Below are positions 7,266 through 13,314 of a DNA stretch of 32,407 nt, piece after piece. This stretch comes from an uncultured Bacilli bacterium (GTDB lineage: Bacteria > Bacillota_I > Bacilli_A > RF39 > UBA660), in the NCBI GenBank assembly GCA_934095965.1, contig CAKOKR010000013.1, positions 1 to 32,407 on the forward strand, given 5' to 3'. The notes under the pieces were generated by a model, which was given only the letters and a program-made list of their open reading frames with translations, was not told where the DNA came from and did not search any database. Numbering within the stretch: the stretch's first letter is position 1; every line of letters starts with the position of its first letter. A program made the translations under genes and the position numbers.

Positions 7266-7982
7266 ATGAAAGTTATAAATGATGAAGAATTAATAAAAAT
7301 AGGTAATGATATTGATAAAATATTTAAGAAAGTTACTGAAAGTGATAGTCTTTCTTTAGATGAATTAAATAAGCTAGCAATAAAAAATGATAAATTAAAT
7401 TTTGATTTAGCAGATTTTGATACAAAACTAAGTTATGAACTAATAGATTTAAAAAACAATTTAAAAGATAAATCTAAAGCATATAGATTACTTTGGTTTT
7501 TAACAATGACTGTATTTGGCATATTTATCAGTAGTATGTCTGCAGTTACAGCGTTTGCTTTAGTAATTCTTGGTTGTTTTTCTTATAGAGCTAATCACAA
7601 CATGAAAAAAACTAATGAATATCTTGATGAATTAATTAAAAAAATAGATGATGTAAAAATATTAATTAATAGATTATCAACAACATTAGATAATAATGAA
7701 TTACAAATATTTAAAAAACAAAAGGCAATATATTTTGAAAATATCAAAGAAATAAAAACTAATAAAGAAGATATTGATAAGTTAGAAAAAGCAAACGACT
7801 TAATTCAAATGTATATTTTATTTAATACTTTACCAACTGATGTAGATGAAGAAATAAAAAAAATTGCAAAAAAAGTACTACAACTTGATTTAAATAAAAA
7901 TGAAGATTCACTAGAATATCTTCTTAACTGTGCAAAAGAAAAAGTTGAAAGTGAAGTATTAAATTTAAATAGAAAATTATAA
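7266..7982 (+). CDS. membrane-anchored coiled-coil protein of unknown function
   Basis: 238 residues, not recognised. An acidic/basic helical N-terminal part (1-75) is followed by a hydrophobic hairpin (about 79-112, two membrane segments) and a long, highly charged helical C-terminal part (115-238) with heptad-like spacing of Leu/Ile that suggests coiled coil. Both charged parts would lie on the same side of the membrane, most likely in the cytoplasm. The ribosome site is GGGGGGT, 6 bases before the ATG. It follows lepB closely and probably shares its promoter. No catalytic motif is visible; a structural or scaffolding role is only a guess. Confidence 0.6.
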   Translation: MKVINDEELIKIGNDIDKIFKKVTESDSLSLDELNKLAIKNDKLNFDLADFDTKLSYELIDLKNNLKDKSKAYRLLWFLTMTVFGIFISSMSAVTAFALVILGCFSYRANHNMKKTNEYLDELIKKIDDVKILINRLSTTLDNNELQIFKKQKAIYFENIKEIKTNKEDIDKLEKANDLIQMYILFNTLPTDVDEEIKKIAKKVLQLDLNKNEDSLEYLLNCAKEKVESEVLNLNRKL

Positions 7983-8011
7983 TATATGTTATTCATCTTA
8001 AAATGTTTTGC

Positions 8012-8137
8012 TATAATTAAGTAAAATAAGGAAGAAGAATTAGAAGAAAAGAAAACTATGGAAAGTATAAAAGAAGCTTATAAAAACACTGAAGTATATA
8101 CATGTTCAAATTAGATGATTAATTTCATCTTTTTTTC
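8012..8137 (+). other. possible orphan small transcript or mini-gene
   Basis: A TATAAT (8012-8017, with only a poor TTATTC at -35) is followed by about 100 bases and then a good terminator. Inside, ATG at 8058 opens an 18-codon reading frame ending at TAG 8112-8114; the frame is open back to a TAA near 8024 and is rich in Glu/Lys. It could be a small RNA, a short peptide gene or the remnant of a deleted gene. Nothing in it is recognised. Confidence 0.3.
8113..8136 (+). terminator. rho-independent terminator
   Basis: AGATGA pairs with TCATCT around TTAATT and is followed by a run of T. Confidence 0.7.
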
Positions 8138-8166
8138 TTGAAAAATTTACCAATTAATTGTAGAAT
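8138..8166 (+). promoter_or_regulatory. promoter of the tRNA-binding-domain gene
   Basis: TTGAAA (8138-8143), 17 bases, TAGAAT (8161-8166). Confidence 0.7.
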
Positions 8167-8191
8167 AAATATATGAAAGAAGGAAATGAAT

Positions 8192-8566
8192 ATGAACGAA
8201 GATATAAAAATAGAACCTATATCAGAAGAATTTGTGGATTTTGAAACATTTAGTAAATCTGATTTCAGAGTAGTAAAAATTAAAGATTGTGTGGCAGTTC
8301 CTAAAAGTACAAAATTATTACAATTCACTCTTGATGATGGAACAGAAAATGAAAGAACCATTTTAAGTGGAATTCATGCATATTATGAACCTGTTGATTT
8401 AATTGGTAAAAATGTTGTGGCAATATTAAATTTACCACCAAGAAAAATGATGGGAATTGATTCATGTGGAATGCTTTTATCAGCAGTATATAACGTAGGT
8501 GAAGAAGAAAAACTATACTTAATGATTGTTGATGAAAACATACCAGCTGGAGCAAAGTTATATTAA
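8192..8566 (+). CDS. stand-alone tRNA-binding domain protein (MetRS C-terminal/CsaA type)
   Basis: An OB-fold EMAP/Arc1p-like domain that in many bacteria is the C-terminal dimerisation and tRNA-binding part of methionyl-tRNA synthetase. Diagnostic segments are DFETFSKSDFRV, STKLLQFTLDDG, ILSGIHAYYEP, NVVAILNLPPRKMMGIDSCGMLLSA and the final PAGAKLY (about 124 residues). The start at 8192 is preferred over the ATG at 8186 because AGGA (8181-8184) is 7 bases from the former and only one base from the latter. It may act in trans with a MetRS lacking this domain, or as a CsaA-like protein. It is followed after one base by the pyrophosphohydrolase gene. Confidence 0.85.
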   Translation: MNEDIKIEPISEEFVDFETFSKSDFRVVKIKDCVAVPKSTKLLQFTLDDGTENERTILSGIHAYYEPVDLIGKNVVAILNLPPRKMMGIDSCGMLLSAVYNVGEEEKLYLMIVDENIPAGAKLY

Positions 8567-8567
8567 T

Positions 8568-8906
8568 ATGGAAAAAGTATTTAACAAATTAGTAAGGGAC
8601 AACATCCCTGATATTATAAAGAAAAATAAAGAAGTTCCAACAACTAGAGTTTTAAATGATGAAGAATATAAAGAAGAATTATTAAAGAAATTATTCGAAG
8701 AATGTATGGAAGTTAAAAAGGCACAAACAATTGATGAAATAACAGAAGAACTAGCGGATGTCTATGAAGTTTTATTGGCAATTGCAAAATTAAATGGAAA
8801 AACCATAAGAGACATTGAAACTGTATCAACCTTAAAACGAGAAAAACGTGGTAGTTTTGATAAAAGATTATTTCTAGAAAAAACATCAAGCAAGATTGAT
8901 AAATAG
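8568..8906 (+). CDS. MazG-like nucleotide pyrophosphohydrolase
   Basis: A 112-residue all-alpha NTP-PPase that probably cleaves a (modified) nucleoside triphosphate to monophosphate and pyrophosphate. It opens with KLVRDNIPDII, typical of a phage- and Firmicutes-type phosphoribosyl-ATP pyrophosphohydrolase-like family. It contains the metal-binding EExxE (FEECMEV) and ExxD (EELADVYEV) pattern. There are no histidine-biosynthesis neighbours, so house-cleaning is likelier than a role in histidine synthesis. The start at 8568 lies just after the previous stop, with GGAG 15 bases upstream, so translation is probably coupled. A terminator follows at once. Confidence 0.8.
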   Translation: MEKVFNKLVRDNIPDIIKKNKEVPTTRVLNDEEYKEELLKKLFEECMEVKKAQTIDEITEELADVYEVLLAIAKLNGKTIRDIETVSTLKREKRGSFDKRLFLEKTSSKIDK

Positions 8907-8934
8907 GTAAAAAAGATTTTTTTGCCTGTTTTTT
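8905..8934 (+). terminator. rho-independent terminator
   Basis: AGGTAAAAAA pairs with TTTTTTGCCT (one G-T pair) and is followed by GTTTTTT. Confidence 0.7.
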
Positions 8935-8954
8935 AATTTTTAAGATAAAACTTA

Positions 8955-8983
8955 TTTAAAAATAATGATAATTATGATAGAAT
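8955..8983 (+). promoter_or_regulatory. probable promoter of the queuosine-salvage operon
   Basis: TTTAAA (8955-8960), 17 bases, TAGAAT (8978-8983). The -35 is weak in a very AT-rich stretch. Confidence 0.45.
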
Positions 8984-9024
8984 AAGGAGTAAAAAGAAAA
9001 TAGTTATTAAAAGGAAGTGATAAT

Positions 9025-9945
9025 ATGTTAGAAAATATTAAAAAATCATGTAGTTATGTCGCAGCAAATAGCAAATATGTAAAAATAAATTATGATGTTT
9101 TAGATGAATACATTAAAAATATAGATGTAACCAAAGTTAAATTTTGGTTAAGTAGTAACCCATACCATATATTAGATATGGATATTGAAAAAATTATAAA
9201 CTTCCTATTACTGTTTGAATCAATTGATTACTGTTTCTGGGGTAGTCCAAAATGGGTAGTAGAAACAAATGAAGGAAAAAAAGATGGCTCTGATGCATTA
9301 CTATATTGTCTATTAAATTATATAAGTAATAATGATTTAGCAAATATATCTTTTGAAGAATTTTCTGACATATTAAAAGGTAATGTAGAAATACCTTTTC
9401 TAAAAGAAAGATATGAAACAATTTCATCAATATCAAAAACAGTAAATGAGCATATGAATGGAAACTTTTATAACTTTATTAAAGATATTAATGAGGATAG
9501 TGAATTATTTAACATTATAATAAGTAACTTTAAAGAATTTTATGATGAAAGAACTTATAACAATAAACAAATATATTTTTATAAATTAGCTCAATTACTT
9601 ACATCCGATATTTTGCATATTAAAGAATTACTTAACAAAGAAAAAGTTGATTATACTCACCTTGTGGGTTGTGCAGATTATAAAATCCCTCAAACACTCA
9701 GGGCTTTAAATATCCTAGAATATAATGAAGAATTATCAAACATCGTAGATAACAAAATACTAATTGATGAAAATTCAAAATATGAAGTAGAAATCAGAGC
9801 AAACATGATCGAAGTAATAACTTATATAAGTAGCAAGTTAAAAGATTTCTCAGCAATAGATATAAATGATTATTTCTTTTTAGAATCAAAAAGAGTGAAA
9901 TCTATAGCAAAACCATATCACTTATGTAGAAATAGAAACTATTAA
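9025..9945 (+). CDS. qng1: queuosine salvage nucleosidase (Qng1/DUF2419 family)
   Basis: The family releases the base queuine from queuosine 5'-monophosphate so that it can be inserted again into tRNA. The 306 residues show its hallmarks: an N-terminal VAANSKYVKIN segment, an aromatic stretch DYCFWGSPKW (about 73-82), SDALLYCLLN, FLKERYETI, and the core CADYKIPQTLRALNILEY (216-233, with D218 of the ADY motif in the active-site region) followed by EVEIRANMIEVI. Length is usual for the family. The ribosome site is AAGGAAGTGA. The gene is best known from eukaryotes (C9orf64) and is scattered in bacteria, which suggests acquisition by transfer. It forms an operon with the 2-deoxyribosyltransferase-like gene 14 bases downstream. 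Confidence 0.85.
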   Translation: MLENIKKSCSYVAANSKYVKINYDVLDEYIKNIDVTKVKFWLSSNPYHILDMDIEKIINFLLLFESIDYCFWGSPKWVVETNEGKKDGSDALLYCLLNYISNNDLANISFEEFSDILKGNVEIPFLKERYETISSISKTVNEHMNGNFYNFIKDINEDSELFNIIISNFKEFYDERTYNNKQIYFYKLAQLLTSDILHIKELLNKEKVDYTHLVGCADYKIPQTLRALNILEYNEELSNIVDNKILIDENSKYEVEIRANMIEVITYISSKLKDFSAIDINDYFFLESKRVKSIAKPYHLCRNRNY

Positions 9946-9959
9946 AAGAAGGCATACCC

Positions 9960-10289
9960 ATGATAAAAAATTATAAAGTAATAACTCTATGTGGTTCAAC
10001 AAGATTTAAAGATGAGTTTATGAAAGCTCAAAAAGATTTAACTTTAAAAGGAAACATTGTTATATCAGTTGGTCTATTTAGTCATTCAGGTGATGATGAA
10101 GTCTGGGAAAATATGGATGAAGGAACACTTACTAAAACAAAAGAAATGCTAGATGATATGCATAAAAGAAAGATTGATATGGCAGATGAAATATTTGTTA
10201 TCAATGTTGGTGGTTATATTGGAGACTCAACAAAGTCTGAAATAGAATATGCAACAAAGACAGGTAAAAAGGTAAATTATTTAGAATAA
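9960..10289 (+). CDS. nucleoside 2-deoxyribosyltransferase-like protein
   Basis: 109 residues with a Rossmann-like NDT/SLOG-type fold. The N-terminal beta strand and glycine turn is VITLCGSTRF (7-16). The later DMADEIFVINVGGYIGDSTKSEIEYA carries the Asp and Glu (SEIEYA) positions that correspond to the catalytic region of nucleoside 2-deoxyribosyltransferases. It resembles small phage and bacterial proteins annotated as DUF4406 or NDT-like, most without assigned function. It shares an operon with qng1 (ribosome site AAGAAGG, 7 bases before ATG). As both enzyme families act on N-glycosidic bonds, a joint role in nucleoside salvage is plausible, but this is inference. Confidence 0.75.
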   Translation: MIKNYKVITLCGSTRFKDEFMKAQKDLTLKGNIVISVGLFSHSGDDEVWENMDEGTLTKTKEMLDDMHKRKIDMADEIFVINVGGYIGDSTKSEIEYATKTGKKVNYLE

Positions 10290-10316
10290 ATAAAACAAAA
10301 GAAAGGAGAATAACAA

Positions 10317-10454
10317 ATGGAAGATAATAAATTAATAATATATAAAAATAGTGAAGTTTATAGTTTAGATGCTATAATAGCAGTTGGATATAAAATCGAT
10401 TCTAAAAAAGTAACTGAATTTAGGATTTGAGCAACAAAAATATTAAAAGAATAA
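10317..10454 (+). pseudogene. truncated RhuM remnant with TGA at a conserved Trp
   Basis: From ATG 10317, behind AAAGGAG, the frame reads 37 codons and meets TGA at 10428-10430. It then continues ATKILKE to TAA. The piece SLDAIIAVGYKIDSKKVTEFRI-x-ATKILKE aligns with residues about 97-126 of the intact RhuM next door (NLDMVISIGYKVNSDRAIQFRRWATYILKKF), where the position of the TGA is Trp. The N-terminal half and everything after ATKILKE are missing. It is a decayed second copy, more diverged from its neighbour than a recent duplication would be. A functional 37-residue peptide is unlikely. Confidence 0.75.
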
Positions 10455-10483
10455 AAACATTTTAGAAAAAGGAGATGATAAAA

Positions 10484-11503
10484 GTGGCAAAAGATTTAAT
10501 CGTAAGAAGTAGCAGTGCTGAATTCTTAATCTTTGAAAGACAAACACACGATAAAGGAATTCAAGTTAGATTTGAAGATGGCGATTTATGGTTAACACAA
10601 AAAGCTATTGGAGAACTTTTTAATACAACCAGAAATAATATTACTATGCATATTAATGACATATATAATAGTTATGAATTAGAACAAAGTTCAACTAGTA
10701 AGAAATTCTTACAAGTTCAAAATGAAGGTAATAGAGAAGTAAAAAGAAATGTACAATATTATAATTTAGATATGGTTATTTCAATTGGTTATAAAGTAAA
10801 TTCAGATAGAGCTATTCAATTTAGAAGGTGGGCAACTTATATTTTAAAAAAATTTTCAAAAAAAGGTTACATAATAGATAAAAAAAGAATGGCAAATGGA
10901 ACATTCTTTGATGAAGATTATTATGATTCATTGCTTGCTGAAATAAGAGAAATTAGGTTATCTGAAAGAAGGTTTTATCAAAAAATTACCGATATCTATA
11001 CAACAAGTGTGGATTATGACAAAAAATCTCCTACAACAATGAAATTTTTTAAAAAAGTTCAAAATAAAATGCACTATGCTGTATCGCATCAAACGGCTGC
11101 AGAAATTATATACAATAGAGCTGATTCAGAAAAAGAACATATGGGTCTTACTTCTTGGAAAAACTCACCAAATGGAAAAATACTAGAAACCGATGTTGTT
11201 ATAGCTAAAAATTATTTATCTAAAGAAGAAATGGAAAGCCTAGAATTAATAGTATCTGCATTTTTAGATTTAGCAGAAAATAGAGCAAAAAGACATATTC
11301 CAATGACTATGGAAGATTGGTCTACAAGAATAGATAAGTTTTTACTAGCAGATGACTTAGATGTATTAAAAGATGCTGGAAGAATATCACATGAAATCGC
11401 TTGTGATAAAGCATTAACAGAATTTGAAAAGTATAGAGTCAAACAAGATAAATTATATAAATCAGATTTTGATTTATTAATAGAAGAAACAGATAAATTT
11501 TGA
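10484..11503 (+). CDS. RhuM-family protein
   Basis: An intact member (339 aa) of the virulence-protein RhuM family. An N-terminal winged-helix/Bro-N-like part (FEDGDLWLTQKAIGELFNTTRNNITMHINDIY) is followed by the signature NLDMVISIGYKVNSDRAIQFRRWAT and a helical C-terminal half ending in EKYRVKQDKLYKSDFDLLIE. The GTG at 10484 is chosen because GGAG ends 9 bases before it, while an upstream ATG at 10475 directly abuts the GGAG. The biochemical function is unknown; these genes often travel with mobile elements and restriction genes. Here it lies between a decayed RhuM copy and decayed DUF1016 pieces, which supports horizontal origin. It ends in TGA. Confidence 0.85.
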   Translation: MAKDLIVRSSSAEFLIFERQTHDKGIQVRFEDGDLWLTQKAIGELFNTTRNNITMHINDIYNSYELEQSSTSKKFLQVQNEGNREVKRNVQYYNLDMVISIGYKVNSDRAIQFRRWATYILKKFSKKGYIIDKKRMANGTFFDEDYYDSLLAEIREIRLSERRFYQKITDIYTTSVDYDKKSPTTMKFFKKVQNKMHYAVSHQTAAEIIYNRADSEKEHMGLTSWKNSPNGKILETDVVIAKNYLSKEEMESLELIVSAFLDLAENRAKRHIPMTMEDWSTRIDKFLLADDLDVLKDAGRISHEIACDKALTEFEKYRVKQDKLYKSDFDLLIEETDKF

Positions 11504-11734
11504 AAAAGAAGGTGTCAGCAGAACTAAAATTAACATTTCCTAATATGAAAGGTTTTTCTGAAAGAAATATAAGGTCAATGAAATTATTCTGAAAAGAATA
11601 TGCTGATGATGAAAAATGGCAACAGCTTGTTGCCAAATTACCAAAAAGATAGTGATTTAGTGAATAATACCATAAAAGATTCTTATATTTTGGATTTTAT
11701 TACATCAAAAGAAGAATATAAGGAAAAATGGTAA
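11500..11734 (+). pseudogene. decayed DUF1016 (YhcG-type) nuclease gene
   Basis: Two fragments in different frames match the DUF1016/PDDEXK nuclease family. From 11503 the frame reads KKKVSAELKLTFPNMKGFSERN and IRSMKLF, has TGA at 11590 where a residue such as Trp/aromatic is expected, then KEYADDEKWQQLVAKLPKR and TAG: the N-terminal helical domain. From 11654, in another frame, come NNTIKDSYILDFITSKEEYKEKW and TAA: the start of the C-terminal nuclease domain. About 100 codons between them and the whole catalytic core are missing. YhcG and RhuM genes commonly occur in mobile islands, so this is probably the wreck of a former cargo gene. Confidence 0.7.
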
Positions 11735-11770
11735 CAACTTTAATAAATAAAATAGAAAGAAGTGATTAAA

Positions 11771-12688
11771 ATGGATATGTATCAAAAAAGAAAAATGAGA
11801 CAAGAAAAGAAAAAAGATGATAGTCCAAAAAGTTTTCCATCAGTCGGAATTAACTGGTATCCAGGACACATGGCTAAAACAAAAAGAGAAATTAAAGAAA
11901 GAATAAATTTAATTGATTTAATCTATGAAGTAATAGATGCAAGAATGCCATTATCTTCAAAAATGAAGGGTATGGATGAAATAATCAAGGATAAACCTTG
12001 CATTTTAGTTATGACTAAAAAAGATTTGTGTGATATTGAAGAAACAAATAAATGGGTTTTAGAATATGAAAAATTAGGTTATAAAACTATTTTAGTTGAT
12101 TTAACAAATAATGAAGACTATAAAAAATTAATTAAATTAACAAATGAAGTAACTAAACCAATTCAAGAAAAAAGAACATTAAAAGGATTAAAAAATAAAG
12201 AAATTAAAATCGGAGTAATAGGTACACCGAATGTTGGTAAAAGTACACTTATAAATAAACTTGCAGGTAAAAAGGTTGCAACAACTGGAAATAAACCGGG
12301 TGTAACAAAACAAATTAATTGGTTAAAAACAAATCAAGGATATCTTCTTTTAGATACCCCAGGTATTCTATGGCCAAAAATCGAAGATAATGCCGAAGCA
12401 CTAAACTTAGCAAGTGTTGCAACAATAAAAACTGAAATATTAAATATGACTGATATCGGAGCATATCTAATTTCAGTACTTAATACTTACTATCCTAAAA
12501 AGATAAGTGAAAAATATGGTATTCCAGAACCCCAAGATATGAGTGAAACTTTTGAGTATCTTGCCAGAAAATTTAATTTTTATGACAAATATGATGAAAT
12601 TGACTATGAAAAAGTATGTCAAAAGGTGTATAATGATTTAGTGAGTGGCTCAATTAAGGGGGTAACATTCGATAGATGGAAAAAGTAG
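11771..12688 (+). CDS. rbgA: ribosome biogenesis GTPase A
   Basis: A circularly permuted GTPase needed for late 50S subunit assembly. The N-terminal INWYPGHMAKTKREI is diagnostic. G4 (MTKKDL) precedes G1 (GTPNVGKS, 151-158) and G3 (DTPG), which is the permuted order, and an ANTAR-like helical C-terminus ends with KGVTFDRWKK. About 305 residues, slightly longer than the Bacillus protein (282) because of a basic N-terminal extension. Starts at 11762 (GTG), 11771 and 11777 are possible; AAGAAG upstream favours 11771. Its last codons overlap rnhB by 13 bases, the usual rbgA-rnhB pairing of Firmicutes. Confidence 0.95.
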   Translation: MDMYQKRKMRQEKKKDDSPKSFPSVGINWYPGHMAKTKREIKERINLIDLIYEVIDARMPLSSKMKGMDEIIKDKPCILVMTKKDLCDIEETNKWVLEYEKLGYKTILVDLTNNEDYKKLIKLTNEVTKPIQEKRTLKGLKNKEIKIGVIGTPNVGKSTLINKLAGKKVATTGNKPGVTKQINWLKTNQGYLLLDTPGILWPKIEDNAEALNLASVATIKTEILNMTDIGAYLISVLNTYYPKKISEKYGIPEPQDMSETFEYLARKFNFYDKYDEIDYEKVCQKVYNDLVSGSIKGVTFDRWKK

Positions 12689-13314
12689 ATTTATTAAAAT
12701 ATGAACATGAGTTATATGAACAAGGATATAACTTAATTGCTGGCTGTGATGAAGCAGGAAGAGGACCTTTATGTGGACCAGTTGTAGCTGCAGCAGTAAT
12801 ACTTCCTAAAAATTATGAATTGGAAGGCTTAAATGATTCCAAACAATTAAGTGAAAAAAAACGTGATAAATTTTTTGAAATAATAAAAAAAGATGCAATA
12901 AGTTATGGAATATCAATAATTGATGCTAAAACAATTGATGAAGTAAACATATATGAAGCAAGTAGAATGGCTATGTTAGATGCAATAAGTAAATTAAGTA
13001 TTAAACCAGACTTTATCATAACAGATGCTATGCCCTTGAATAGAGATAATTCTATGCCAATCATTCATGGTGATGCCTTATCAATAACAATCGCTGCAGC
13101 AAGTGTTTTAGCAAAAGTAACAAGAGATCAAATCATGTATGAACTTGATAAGAAATATCCAGAATATGAATTTAAAAGTCACAAGGGATATCCTACCAAA
13201 AAGCATTTGGAAATAATTAAAAAATATGGTATATTAGATTTCTACAGGAAAACGTATAAACCTGTTAAAGCAGTATTAGAGGTGAAGCAAAATGAAGAAT
13301 TTGTTAAAGAATAA
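12676..13314 (+). CDS. rnhB: ribonuclease HII
   Basis: It removes single ribonucleotides and RNA from RNA-DNA hybrids during replication and repair. The DEDD active site is visible: D25-E26 in AGCDEAGRGPLCGPVVAAAV, the Asp of ITDAMPL and a later Asp (KVTRDQIM). NDSKQLSEKKR and KSHKGYPTKKHLEIIKKYG are family signatures. 212 residues is typical. It overlaps both neighbours (13 bases with rbgA and 23 bases with the sulfatase gene), so the block is translated as a coupled unit. Confidence 0.97.
   Translation: MEKVDLLKYEHELYEQGYNLIAGCDEAGRGPLCGPVVAAAVILPKNYELEGLNDSKQLSEKKRDKFFEIIKKDAISYGISIIDAKTIDEVNIYEASRMAMLDAISKLSIKPDFIITDAMPLNRDNSMPIIHGDALSITIAAASVLAKVTRDQIMYELDKKYPEYEFKSHKGYPTKKHLEIIKKYGILDFYRKTYKPVKAVLEVKQNEEFVKE

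Noticed and set aside
8568..8906. HisE histidine-biosynthesis enzyme
   Set aside because: The MazG-type metal motif is shared, but the KLVRDNIPDII opening belongs to the stand-alone family and there are no his genes nearby.
10475..11734. RhuM fused in frame to the DUF1016 remnant by read-through of TGA 11501
   Set aside because: The DUF1016 frame is offset from the RhuM frame, and read-through meets TAA within eight codons.
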